Of a stretch of 64,000 bases of DNA, positions 1 through 9,000 are shown one piece after another. A program made the translations under genes and the position numbers. The DNA is from UBA1163 sp049513055 (GTDB lineage Bacteria; Desulfobacterota; BSN033; UBA1163), in NCBI GenBank assembly GCA_049513055.1, contig JBEKWN010000005.1:1-64000 (forward strand). The letters are read 5' to 3'. Position 1 is the first letter of the stretch. Every line of letters starts with the position of its first letter. The notes under the pieces were generated by a model. That model searched no databases. It had not been told where the DNA came from and worked only from the letters and a program-made list of their open reading frames with translations.

Positions 1-1
1 A

Positions 2-76
2 ATTGTTGGCGTCGTCCCAGCGGAACAGGCCTACCAGGATGTGAAGGAAACAGGCTGCAAAATGGGTGACTTCTAA
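2..76 (+). CDS. C-terminal end of an unidentified protein (partial)
   Basis: Only the last 24 codons lie inside the window; the frame ends with TAA and the gene begins upstream. The tail contains VVPAEQAY and ends CKMGDF. It lies before a broken livH, so a liv-operon partner such as a substrate-binding protein is possible. The tail does not resemble the end of the substrate-binding protein at 59451-60701, so no identity is given. Confidence 0.5.
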   Translation: MVGVVPAEQAYQDVKETGCKMGDF

Positions 77-93
77 AATGAAACAAGGAGGGA

Positions 94-122
94 TGTGTAT
101 CCTGAAATGCTCGGGATACACA
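94..122 (+). terminator. Hairpin after the first gene, possible terminator
   Basis: A perfect 9-bp inverted repeat (TGTGTATCC and GGATACACA) with an 11-nt loop lies 17 bases after the stop codon at 74-76. No clear T-run follows, so it may be a weak or factor-dependent terminator or an mRNA-stabilising hairpin. Confidence 0.35.
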
Positions 123-149
123 CCCCTGTTCATATCCATTTTGGGGTTT

Positions 150-220
150 GTCATTCCTGCGGAAGCAGGAATCCATGATGTTTTTCATAAGTTCTGGATT
201 CCCGTTTTCACGGGAATGAC
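150..220. repeat. Palindromic intergenic repeat
   Basis: Two imperfect 26-bp arms face each other: one starts GTCATTCCTGCGG at 150 and the other ends CACGGGAATGAC at 220. Each arm can also form a small hairpin of its own. This GTCATTCC...GGAATGAC form is a familiar type of dispersed extragenic palindrome in proteobacterial genomes. It separates the partial first gene from the livH remnant. Confidence 0.65.
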
Positions 221-285
221 ACAACAAATAATATCGTAAGAGGTCATTTTCGAAGAACAAAAGTTTTATGATGGGGCAGGTCTGA

Positions 286-1096
286 ATGAATATACAGTTT
301 GTCATTATGCAACTTTTTAACGGACTCATCATGGGATCCATCTATGTCCTTCTCTCCCTCGGCTTGACGATCATCTTCGGTATGCTCGGGATCATCAACT
401 TCGCTCACGGGGCATTTTACATGTTCGGTGCCTTCGTGGCGTACACTCGGTGCGGCCTGTGAGGCTTTTATACTGAGACGCCTCTACAATCTACCTCCCC
501 TGTATGTAATGCTGTTCACCTTTGGTCTGATGTTAGTCCTCCAGGATTTTATCCGGATGATTTATGGGGCTGCAGGGGTGCCCTTCAGGACTCCCTCATC
601 ACTGGATGGTTCCATCAACCTGGGCTTCATGTTTTACCCCAAGTATCGCATTTTTCTGATCATCATCACTTCACTATGCTCATTAGGGGTTTGGCTATTT
701 CTTTCTAAGACCAAGCTTGGGGCGATCATCAGGGCAGGGACGGACAATAGCATCATGGTCGATGCTTTGGGGATCAATATCTCTAAAATTTTTACACTGG
801 TCTTTGGAATGGGTATCGGATTGGCCGGGTTGGCCGGAGTCCTGGCCGCTCCTCTCCAGAATGTCAGTCACCTGATGGGTGTGGATTTCCTGGTGGATTG
901 TTTTGTGGTGGTGGTGGTGGGAGGTATGGGCAGCATCTCAGGCTCAATCGTCGGAGGTCTCATTGTCGGAGAGATCATTGCATTCGGAGTGATGGTCTGG
1001 CCCCCTATGGCCCACACGCTTATCTATATTTTTATGGCAGCTTTCTTACTCATCAGACCCCGTGGACTCTTCGGTCGAGAGGCTTTTCATGAATAA
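286..1096 (+). pseudogene. livH: LivH-type permease, broken by internal deletion and frameshift
   Basis: An ATG at 286 opens a frame with the LivH amino end, including the INFAHGAFY motif, but it stops at TGA 460-462. The rest of the permease (ILRRLY, TFGLMLVLQD, and the GGMGSISGSIVGG loop) continues in another frame to 1096. In the intact livH at the other end of the window the distance from the HG of the FAHG motif to RRLY is 50 residues; here it is about 28. Roughly 22 codons are therefore missing as well as the frame, so a single-base sequencing error does not explain it. The second frame has no good start of its own. The permease is probably non-functional, leaving livM without its partner. 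Confidence 0.85.
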
Positions 1097-2030
1097 AGGT
1101 GCATGGTCAAAACAGAAAGTGATCATCGTATCAGCCGCTCTCTTGTTGGCCATCATCTTTCCACATATCGCTCCGTATATTGCCCTCGCCAGTGAAATCC
1201 TTATTTTTGCCCTCTTTGCCATGGCCTTCGACCTGATGTTGGGCTATGCTGGCATGCTTTCATTCGGACATGCCGCATTTTTCGGGTTGGGGGCATATAC
1301 TGCAGGGGTCATATTGAAAGATTTGTATCCTTCTGTTCCATTGGCTCTCCTGGGCGGGGTGATCGTAAGCAGTCTCGCTGGGTTCATCATTGGATTCTTG
1401 ACTATTCGTCGCCGAGGCATCTACTTCACTATGGTGACTTTAGCTTTTGCCCAGATGTTCTATTTTATCGCCTTTAAGTGGACGGGGTTGACAGGAGGGG
1501 ATGATGGACTGCAACGCGTCCCAAGACCCCGGCTGGGTCCTCTCAATTTACAATCACAGATCGTTTTTTATTATTTCCTTTTATTTTCTGTCATCATTTG
1601 CGCAATTATACTCGTGAGAATAGTTAATTCACCATTTGGAAAGACATTGCAGGCCCAGCGGGAAAATCGGAACCGGGCCATGAGCATTGGCTACAATGTT
1701 GACAAGTTCAAGCTGAGGGCTTTCATTTTATCAGCTTTCTTCTCTGGTCTGGCTGGAGGCTTCTACGCCCTCTTGCTAAATTTTGTCCCTTTGAACTCTC
1801 TTCATTGGACCAATTCAGGGGAAGTGGTGGTCATGACGATTACAGGGGGGATGGGAACTCTTTTCGGTCCGGTACTGGGCGCTGTTTGCATTATTCTTTT
1901 GAGGGATATTATTAGCAACTATACAGAAAGTTGGACTTTTATTATGGGCATGCTATTCATGGCTGCTGTTCTCGGATTCAGAGGGGGCATTATCGGCATC
2001 CTCCGAAATAAACTCCGACTCACAATCTAA
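1089..2030 (+). CDS. livM: Branched-chain amino acid ABC transporter permease LivM
   Basis: Inner-membrane permease of the HAAT (Liv) family, which with LivH forms the channel for branched-chain amino acids or related substrates. About 313 residues with hydrophobic helices throughout, the family motif GYAGMLSFGHAAFFGLGAY near residue 50, and the GGMGTLFGPVLGA loop near the carboxyl end. I chose ATG 1089, which overlaps the livH stop by eight bases in the usual coupled arrangement; an upstream GTG/ATG-type start at 1062 would add nine residues lying over livH. The gene is intact although its upstream partner is broken, and no ATPase genes follow, so function is doubtful unless it pairs with other Liv components. 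Confidence 0.88.
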   Translation: MNKGAWSKQKVIIVSAALLLAIIFPHIAPYIALASEILIFALFAMAFDLMLGYAGMLSFGHAAFFGLGAYTAGVILKDLYPSVPLALLGGVIVSSLAGFIIGFLTIRRRGIYFTMVTLAFAQMFYFIAFKWTGLTGGDDGLQRVPRPRLGPLNLQSQIVFYYFLLFSVIICAIILVRIVNSPFGKTLQAQRENRNRAMSIGYNVDKFKLRAFILSAFFSGLAGGFYALLLNFVPLNSLHWTNSGEVVVMTITGGMGTLFGPVLGAVCIILLRDIISNYTESWTFIMGMLFMAAVLGFRGGIIGILRNKLRLTI

Positions 2031-2085
2031 GCCATCCATTTCTCAAATTGCAATGTCAGCATTGGTTTAAAGCGAGTCCAATCAG

Positions 2086-3558
2086 ATGAATCGGAATAGG
2101 AGACAACACCGGGATGATCTGAAGGCCGTTGCTCGACAGGCGATGATCGACCATGGCCTCCTGCCAGACTTCTCTCCAGAGGTGCTTGCAGAAGTAGGGA
2201 GTATCGGAAAAACCCCCACTGAAAGCAATTCTGGTGTCCGCGATCTGCGGGGTCTGCTCTGGGCCTCCATCGACAACGACGACTCCCGGGATCTCGACCA
2301 GATTTCGGTTGCAGAGCCGTTGTCAGATGGAGCAGTGAAAATCTTTGTGGCAGTCGCCGATGTCGATGATGCTGTTAAAAAAGGATCTGCCATCGACAAC
2401 CACTCACGGCACAACACAACCTCGGTCTACACTGCAGCCGAGATCTTTTCGATGCTTCCCGAAAAGCTCTCTACCGATCTCACGTCTCTCAACGAAGGTG
2501 GGGACAGGCTGGCGATCGTCATTGAGATGGTTATCGATCAGGAAGGGATGCTGCTCAGATCAGATCTCTATCGAGCATTGGTCCGCAACCATGCGAAGCT
2601 GGCTTACAATAGTGTTGCCGCCTGGCTCGAGAGGGAAGGTCCCATGCCGGGGCGGATTGCGGCAGTAGCCGGCGTCGACGAGCAGATCCGTATCCAAGAC
2701 AGGGCCGCTCAGCGATTGAGGAATGTGAGGCACCGTCATGGTGCTCTCAGCCTCGAAACGATTGAGGCGATACCGGTCTTCGATGGGGATCGGCTCACCG
2801 ATCTCGAAATCGAGCGGAGCAATCGGGCCAAAGAACTGATAGAGGACCTGATGGTTGCGGCGAATGGAGTGACAGCGAACTATCTCACCGCTAGGGGTCT
2901 TCCTTCGGTCCGCCGCGTCCTTCGCGAACCGGAACGGTGGCAGCGCATCTGTGAACTGGCGTCTGGGTTAGGGGAGCAACTGCCGCCGGAACCAGACGCA
3001 CTCGCCCTTGAAAAGTTCCTGACGAAGCAGAAAAAGGCAGACCCCCTGAGGTTCGCGGATCTTTCTCTGAGTGTGATCAAGCTGATAGGGAAGGGGGAGT
3101 ATGTGGCCGACCTCCCCGGAGAGACGCCGCCAGGCCACTTCGGGCTTGCGGTCAGAGATTATACACATTCTACAGCCCCTAACCGACGCTTCCCAGACCT
3201 TGTCACGCAGCGGCTCTTGAAATCGGCGATGGCGGGCCAGCCGGTCCCTTACAGCTACGATGAGCTAAAGGATCTGGCCAACCACTGTACCATTATGGAA
3301 AATGAAGCGAACAAGGTTGAGAGGCAGGTGAGAAAATCAGCGGCCGCGCTGTTGCTCGAATCGAGGATTGGAGAACGGTTCGATGCCATCGTAACCGGCG
3401 CTTCCGAAAAGGGAACGTGGGTCCGGATCCTTCAGCCACCTGTGGAAGGAAAATTGGTGCATGGGTTCGACGGCCTCGACATCGGTGATCGGGTTTGGGT
3501 TGAGTTGATCCGCACTGATGTGGAACAGGGGTTCATCGACTTCGCCCGGAAAGACTAA
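2086..3558 (+). CDS. RNB-domain exoribonuclease (RNase II/R family)
   Basis: A 490-residue 3'-5' exoribonuclease with a short amino end, the RNB catalytic domain and a carboxyl S1-like barrel (about residues 425-488). The catalytic acidic cluster is D63, D69 and D71; the fourth position, Asp in E. coli RNase II, is Q72. The second conserved block DYTHSTAPNRRFPDLV is near residue 365. Two cold-shock domains typical of full-length RNase R are absent, as in many short RNB proteins. It is richer in G+C than its flanks and lies between an intact livM and a fragment of a second livM, suggesting insertion or rearrangement. No convincing Shine-Dalgarno precedes the ATG at 2086. Confidence 0.85.
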   Translation: MNRNRRQHRDDLKAVARQAMIDHGLLPDFSPEVLAEVGSIGKTPTESNSGVRDLRGLLWASIDNDDSRDLDQISVAEPLSDGAVKIFVAVADVDDAVKKGSAIDNHSRHNTTSVYTAAEIFSMLPEKLSTDLTSLNEGGDRLAIVIEMVIDQEGMLLRSDLYRALVRNHAKLAYNSVAAWLEREGPMPGRIAAVAGVDEQIRIQDRAAQRLRNVRHRHGALSLETIEAIPVFDGDRLTDLEIERSNRAKELIEDLMVAANGVTANYLTARGLPSVRRVLREPERWQRICELASGLGEQLPPEPDALALEKFLTKQKKADPLRFADLSLSVIKLIGKGEYVADLPGETPPGHFGLAVRDYTHSTAPNRRFPDLVTQRLLKSAMAGQPVPYSYDELKDLANHCTIMENEANKVERQVRKSAAALLLESRIGERFDAIVTGASEKGTWVRILQPPVEGKLVHGFDGLDIGDRVWVELIRTDVEQGFIDFARKD

Positions 3559-3668
3559 GACTCTCCGAGGTATTGGGGGCCATTGGCATTCTATTCATGG
3601 CCCCTGCTCTCGGATTTAGAGGCGGTATCATCGGCATCCTTCGCAGTAAATTGAGATTGTCCATTTAG
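3559..3668 (+). pseudogene. Carboxyl-terminal remnant of a second livM
   Basis: Directly after the RNase stop, a frame reading through 3573-3668 encodes GILFMAPALGFRGGIIGIL and ends in KLRLSI. It matches the end of the intact livM (GMLFMAAVLGFRGGIIGIL, KLRLTI) almost residue for residue, and the DNA is also clearly alike. Nothing else of this second livM remains. It is either the rest of a tandem duplicate or the displaced tail of a livM into which the RNase gene was placed. Confidence 0.75.
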
Positions 3669-3701
3669 CCCGCCGAAATCCTTTCAATGATTTCCAATTA
3701 A

Positions 3702-3869
3702 TTTATCACCCTATTCCAGTGGATATGGTTGGTCGGATCGTTTGCGGTTGTCCTTGTTCTTTGCCTTGCGGCCGCTTTAATCCCCATGCGAATGGGAGAG
3801 AAAAAGATTTCCCAAGATGAAGTTGAGTTACGGGCGCAGGCACGTAACACGAACAAGGTATCAATATAG
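3702..3869 (+). pseudogene. Possible fragment of a membrane protein
   Basis: An open stretch with no start codon encodes one hydrophobic helix (WIWLVGSFAVVLVLCLAA) followed by ALIPMRMGEKK and a short polar tail ending at TAG 3867-3869. A helix followed by IPMRMGEKK resembles the carboxyl end of ABC-2-type permeases. It has no start and no ribosome binding site, so I treat it as a relic. Confidence is low because the stretch is short. Confidence 0.3.
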
Positions 3870-3883
3870 TAAGGCGAATAAAG

Positions 3884-3906
3884 ACCTCCCTTTATCAAAG
3901 GGAGGT
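3884..3906. terminator. Hairpin, bidirectional terminator or small repeat
   Basis: A perfect 10-bp stem (ACCTCCCTTT and AAAGGGAGGT) with a 3-nt loop lies just beyond the stop of the AbiE antitoxin gene. It could end transcription of the leftward AbiE operon. The sequence type (CCTCCCTTT...AAAGGGAGG) is also a common dispersed intergenic palindrome. Confidence 0.5.
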
Positions 3907-3949
3907 TGGGAGGGATTTTATAAGGGTGGGTTTATTTTATTAATGCCAT

Positions 3950-4528
3950 TTAAGGATTGATCATTTTCTCTATATACCTTCGAACATAGGTCGGGAATCT
4001 TTTGGAATAATCCTTTAATATTTTGATTGAAAGTTTCTTTATATCAAGTTCGTCAAAATCCAGGGTAGCTTTACCCCTAACCATAAAATAGACCTCATCC
4101 AAAAATGCCTTTTCAGGCGAGGCTATCCAAATTCCATTCTTCGTCTCATATCCGAAAAAGAGTTCAGAGGCAATTTGCCTAAATTCAATCGCTTGTTTTC
4201 GAAGAGTGTACTTCCTGGATTTCCTGGTTGTGGCAAAGGTTAGAGTATAAGGAATTAAGTTTAGCACGCCATACTTGGCTAAGGCGGATTCAAACGAAAG
4301 GTAATTGGGTATATAGAGTTGAGAAGCCACATTTTCTAACGAGATATTGCTTCCCATGGGGACATAAATACCTTGTGCTACCCTTTCAATAATACCCCCG
4401 GTTACCCATCTCTTCAATGCAACATAAAGACTGTTTCTGGGAAGATTTGTGATCTTCTCCAGATCGGCAATAGTATAGAAAGGTTTATTTATCTTTTGAA
4501 GTAATTTTAATAATTCTATGCTTCTCAT
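3950..4528 (-). CDS. abiEi: AbiEi-type antitoxin / transcriptional regulator
   Basis: A 192-residue protein with an amino-terminal winged helix (about residues 1-60: FYTIADLEKITNLPRNSLYVALKRW) and a carboxyl AbiEi-like domain containing YLSFESALAKYG and SPEKAFLDEVY, both typical of the AbiEi family. In known type IV toxin-antitoxin systems this protein represses its own operon and counteracts the nucleotidyltransferase. Here it is the second gene, overlapping the toxin gene by ATGA (4525-4528), which implies translational coupling. In the best-studied AbiE loci the antitoxin gene comes first; here the order is toxin then antitoxin. Confidence 0.85.
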   Translation of the reverse strand: MRSIELLKLLQKINKPFYTIADLEKITNLPRNSLYVALKRWVTGGIIERVAQGIYVPMGSNISLENVASQLYIPNYLSFESALAKYGVLNLIPYTLTFATTRKSRKYTLRKQAIEFRQIASELFFGYETKNGIWIASPEKAFLDEVYFMVRGKATLDFDELDIKKLSIKILKDYSKRFPTYVRRYIEKMINP

Positions 4529-5190
4529 TTTGTCAGACCTTCAATGGCCGGCCAAAAATCGCTGGGCAAATATTTACGCAGATCCCGAACAAGTTCCTTC
4601 TTATTCAAAGAATATTTTTGGGGCGTGTAGGGAATCTTAATTATTTCAGAAACATACCAGAGGTCAAAAAGATCCTTTGGTTTGGCTCTTCCTTTTAAGC
4701 AGGCTAATTTGTCTTTATAGATTTGTGATAAGGTAGCCACTTGCCCTATGACTTGAATGACAGTAGCCGGCGAATTGAGTAGTTTTAGTTCCCATTGATA
4801 ATCTTTTATCTCTCTCTTTGAGATTTCAATTTTTATTCGGAAAGGAAAGGGGAGGTAATTCTGAGTCACCTTAATTTCGGCCAAGTAGGTGTAATATTTT
4901 TCCTCGAGGTCAGTCAAAGATAATTCAGGGAAGGGAGCGATAATTTTTTTTATAAGAGAGAAGAACTTTCCTTTTAGCACATCTTTGGTCAATGAGAAAT
5001 CGAGGTCTTCTGAGAACCGTGGGGAACCAAAGGTTAATCGAAGGGCTGTTCCCCCTTTAAAGATGAGATATCGACCAAAGGGTGATTCGTATAGTCCTTT
5101 CAGGACAATGAGTTCCCAGTATTCTCGAACCACCTGAGTCTTATCAATCTTTAATTCACGGGCTTTTTGTTCAGCAACTGATTGTTCCAT
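4525..5190 (-). CDS. abiEii: AbiEii-type nucleotidyltransferase toxin
   Basis: A 221-residue nucleotidyl transferase of the AbiEii/AbiGii family. The signature FKGGTALRL followed by RFSEDLDFSL (about residues 44-67) carries the GS-like and DxD metal-binding motifs; a later KDLFDLWY block is also typical. Members transfer nucleotides and stop growth during phage infection or stress until neutralised by the partner. It is first in a two-gene leftward operon with a promoter at 5205-5233. The predicted transcript begins only about seven bases before the ATG and no Shine-Dalgarno is visible, so translation may be nearly leaderless. Confidence 0.88.
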   Translation of the reverse strand: MEQSVAEQKARELKIDKTQVVREYWELIVLKGLYESPFGRYLIFKGGTALRLTFGSPRFSEDLDFSLTKDVLKGKFFSLIKKIIAPFPELSLTDLEEKYYTYLAEIKVTQNYLPFPFRIKIEISKREIKDYQWELKLLNSPATVIQVIGQVATLSQIYKDKLACLKGRAKPKDLFDLWYVSEIIKIPYTPQKYSLNKKELVRDLRKYLPSDFWPAIEGLTK

Positions 5191-5204
5191 GATTCTTAAC
5201 AGAA

Positions 5205-5233
5205 ATGATAAGAAATACGGAATGGCTTGTCAA
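5205..5233 (-). promoter_or_regulatory. Sigma-70-type promoter of the AbiE operon
   Basis: On the minus strand TTGACA (5228-5233), a 17-base spacer, then TATCAT (5205-5210). Both hexamers match the sigma-70 consensus in five or six positions. The ATG of the toxin gene begins at 5190, leaving a leader of about seven bases. Confidence 0.68.
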
Positions 5234-5256
5234 GGGGTTTTTCAGCTTATTTTTCA

Positions 5257-5346
5257 CCCAATCTCCCCATCTCCTTATCACCCCATCTTTCTTTTTTCGT
5301 CTCCTCATCCCCCTATCGATTGCCATCTGTCTCCCCATCTTTCTTT
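5257..5346. repeat. Imperfect pyrimidine-rich tandem repeat
   Basis: Repeated variants of CTCCCCATCT and relatives (ATCTCCCCATCT, CACCCCATCT, TCCCCATCT) fill about 90 bases between the divergent AbiE and HNH promoters. The purine-rich complementary strand gives a spurious 69-codon basic reading frame, not counted as a gene. Confidence 0.45.
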
Positions 5347-5368
5347 TGCGCTCTGCGCAAAATAGTCG

Positions 5369-5397
5369 TTGACTTCCCAATACAGACTTATTAAACT
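5369..5397 (+). promoter_or_regulatory. Candidate promoter of the HNH-STAND gene pair
   Basis: TTGACT (5369-5374), a 17-base spacer and TAAACT (5392-5397). A start near 5404 gives a leader of about 30 bases to the ATG at 5435 and rules out a gene start inside the promoter at 5369. Confidence 0.55.
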
Positions 5398-5434
5398 TTT
5401 ATCGTCTTCAAATTGCAAATGTGAGGATCAGGCA

Positions 5435-5992
5435 ATGCCTCCTGGATATGTAAGAACAATTCGTGAAGAGATTTTCTATGAGTACGCTAAACTTATCTCG
5501 AGGTCTGCTTATAGCTCACTTCAGCGCCCTTTCATAACGGATCGGTTCAAAAAACTTCGTGATGAAGAGATTACCATTTCAGGGACAATCCGTGAGTGGG
5601 AGCGAGAACAAGAACTTCCAAAGCAATGTGTTTATTGCAGTTCAATGGCGGATTTAACAACTGACCATTTAATCCCCCGGAGTAGGGGAGGTGACGATTC
5701 AGCTGATAACGTTGTTCTTGCTTGTCAGCCTTGTAATATCTCAAGAGGAGAAAAGGGCGTTTTCGAATGGCTTGGTTTAAAGGAAAAAGATAAGCTTCAT
5801 CGGTTAGTTGCTGGAAAGTATTTAAAACAATTGTTGACATTGCATGAACAAGCAGGAACGCTTGAAATAGCGAAGAGTCAAATTATTATCTTGTGCGAAA
5901 GATGTCCGTTGCCGAAGGTATGCGAACGCTGGGGGAAGGTAAAAGAACTTACTTGTTTTTGTCTTGAAAGTATCTTGCAATATTCAAGCTAA
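5435..5992 (+). CDS. HNH endonuclease
   Basis: A 185-residue protein of a recognisable HNH family beginning MPPGYVRTIREEI. The nuclease core has two CxxC zinc knuckles (CVYC and CQPC) flanking TTDHLIPRSRGG, giving the D-H catalytic pair, and then N in the CNISRG block. A further Cys-rich tail (CERCPLPKVC, then CFC) suggests a second metal site. I place the start at ATG 5435 because the region just upstream carries the likely promoter. Only 40 bases separate it from the large STAND ATPase gene, so the two are probably co-transcribed and may act together in defence. It may instead be an independent homing-like nuclease. Confidence 0.82.
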   Translation: MPPGYVRTIREEIFYEYAKLISRSAYSSLQRPFITDRFKKLRDEEITISGTIREWEREQELPKQCVYCSSMADLTTDHLIPRSRGGDDSADNVVLACQPCNISRGEKGVFEWLGLKEKDKLHRLVAGKYLKQLLTLHEQAGTLEIAKSQIIILCERCPLPKVCERWGKVKELTCFCLESILQYSS

Positions 5993-6032
5993 GAATGGGA
6001 AGCGTCCCTATTCGAAGCGTTAAAGCAGCGAA

Positions 6033-9000
6033 ATGGACACAATTTTCACAGTAAGAAAAGAGGACCTTCAGCGACTTAGTCCAGAGGAAGCGGTTGACTT
6101 TTTCCGCGAGCTGCTTTGGGCTGAATCAACATCTATTGGAATAGGGAAGAACCTTATCAATGTCCCTAGCGCAATCACTTCCGCAGACGGCGGGATAGAT
6201 GCAGAAGTACAAGCAACGACGGTGAGCGGTGGTCAGGGAATTATCAAGCAGGGGCTTACCCGCTACCAAATCAAGACAGGCGACTTCTCCCTCTCAAGGG
6301 AAGCCGATATTAAAAGCATCCTGTTTAAGGAAGGAACAAGCGAGCTTAAGCCGAGAGTCAAGTCATGCTTAGACCGTGATGGAACACTGGTAATCGTGCT
6401 GTTTGGCTGGGATGAGCCTGAACGTGTCGATGAGCAGCACATTAACAAGTTCAAAGAAAAATTGCTTCCCATTGATGCAAAGTGTAGTAATTCAAAGATT
6501 GAGATTTGGGGACAAAACAAGCTAATGAGCTTTCTCACACCTTTCCCGTCGCTGGCATTGGCCTTAAAAGGATTGAGCGGGCTGCAATTTCAAACTTACA
6601 AAAGCTGGTCCCAAAATAATGACATGCGCCAGGACTTTGTTAAAAGCACCGATTATCAGCAGAAGGCCAAGGCGATACAGGATATCCTGCGCACTTCAGA
6701 TGGGGCGAAGCATATTAGAATTATAGATGAGGCAGGCGGAGGAAAAACGAGATTCATTTTGGAGGCCACCAAAGCCGAGGATTTGGCCCCGCTGGTTCTT
6801 TATACAAAGGCAAGCAAATTTCTAAACAGTGACCTTCTCTTCCTTATCCTGCGGGAGGACAATCCCTTCAATGTGATAATTATTGCTGACGAGTGCAGCC
6901 ATCAGCACCGCATAGAAATATGGAATCAACTGGCGACCCGTGGCCCCCGAATAAAATTGATAACAATCTACAACGAGCCAGATATCAAAGAACATGGAAT
7001 AGATTATTGCGATATTCCTGCCTTGTCAGTTGATGACATCAAGCAAATAATCCTCAGCTACGGCGTTCTCAAAGACCATGTTGACCGGTGGGCAGGGCTT
7101 GCAGGAAACTCCCCGCGGTTCGCCCACATGATAGGGACAAATCTCAAATACTACCATGATGATGTATTGCGCCCAGTTGAAGGTATCTATGACCGGATTA
7201 TAGCTGGCTATGAGGACCCGAACAGCGAAGAGGTTAAGAAGCGCAAACGTGTCCTTATGCATATCGCACTCTTTAAGCGATTCGGCTACAGGAGGCCCGT
7301 CGAGGAAGAAGCAAAAAAAGTCTGGAAACTCGTAGAAAAGGTTGACAGGGATATCACGTGGGGAAAGTTCCAGGAAATTATCAACAAGCTCGTATCACTA
7401 AATATTCTTCAGGGGGAAACTACTCTTTACATAACTCCAAGAGCCTTCCATATCCGGATGTGGATTGAGTGGTGGGACACTTATGGAAGCTCATTTGACC
7501 ATGATGATTTCTTGCGAAACATTCCTGAAAACCTGGAATTGAGGAAATGGTTTTATGAGATGCTAAAATTCGCTGGAGAATCAGGAGCAGCTGCGCGGGT
7601 TGTTAAAGACCTTTTTGGACCTACTGGTCCATTTAAGGATTTTGAGTATCTGAAAACAAAATTAGGGGGGCGTTTTTTTTTAGCATTGACCGAAGCTGAC
7701 CCGGAATCAGCGTTAAACTGCCTTAAAAGAACCATAGCGAGAAAAACCAAGGACGAGCTTCTTGCGTATACTACAGGGAGGAGGGAAGTTGTTTGGGCGC
7801 TCGAAAGGATTGCTATTTGGAGAGGCCTATTCGCTGATGCTGCAAGGATATTGCTTGCTCTTGGAGAGGCTGAAAACGAGAACTTCTCTAACAATGCAAG
7901 CGGTGTCTTTGCAGGCCTTTTCTCTCCTGCCCCCGCACCGGTTGCTCCTACAGAAGCTCCTCCCCAGGAACGTTTGCCGGTTCTCAAGGAAGCTTTAGAA
8001 TCTCCTTCAAAAGAAAAGCGGAAGCTTGCTCTAAAGGCTTTTGACCAGGCTTTGGCAACGTTGCCTTCTCCTCGTCTTGTTGGTGCTGAATACCAAGGGT
8101 TGCGAAAAGAGCCAGAGCTTTGGAGACCTAAGACATGGGGTGAGCTGTTTGATGCGTACCGACAGGCATGGCAGCTTCTTGTGCAAAAGTTAGAAAGCAT
8201 GGAGGAAAGTGAACGACAGGAGGGTGTTAAGATTCTACTCGATAATTCACGTGGATTGACCACAATGGGTAACTTGGCTGACATGGTAATCAGCACCTTA
8301 AGCGAATTGTCCGAAAAACCTTATGCTAATAAGAAAGAGATACTCTCCACTGTTGTCCACATCCTCCATTATAATGGCAAGGGATTGGATGAGGATATAC
8401 GCAAGCGTCTGGAAGGGTTTAGGGATGAGTTGATAGGAAGTGGTTTTGCAGCTTTATTGAGGCGATATGTCGGGATGGACTTGTTAGAGGACCAGTTTGA
8501 TGAGGAAGGCAAGCAGGTTGACAAGGTCCAGCCGAAAATTGAAGAGCTGGCAGAACAGGCTATTAAGGACAACTCCCTCTTGGAATCTGAATTGCCCTGG
8601 CTTATCACAGCGGAAGCTCAAAATGGCTATCGGTTTGGTTATGAGGTTGGGAAAAGGGATGCTGGATTCAAGCTGATGGATTTGCTTCTTAAGACACAAC
8701 GTGAAGCGTCTGGCGATGCAAGCGCATACTTTCTTGGGGGGTATTTCCGGGCACTTTTCGAAAAAGACCAGAATATGTGGGAGGAGCAGCTGGACGCCAT
8801 TGCGAGGGATGAAAAACTGAATGCTTGGCTTCCTGAATTGACGTGGCGCTCAGGCATGTCTGACCGGGCAGCGTTGCGACTTCTTGTGTTGGCCCAAAAG
8901 GGCATCATTGCCTTTGAACATTTCAGCATGTTCGGTGTTGGGAGTGTAATGAAGGATTTGTCAGAAGAGGTTTTTCTGAAATTGTGTACTTTCTTGGTTG

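Noticed and set aside
5171..5380. Basic 69-codon frame on the minus strand
   Set aside because: It translates the pyrimidine-rich repeat and overlaps both the AbiE promoter and the HNH promoter.
7553..8296. Long open frame antisense to the STAND-like gene
   Set aside because: Ser/Arg-rich composition, no ribosome binding site, and it mirrors the codon bias of the plus-strand gene.
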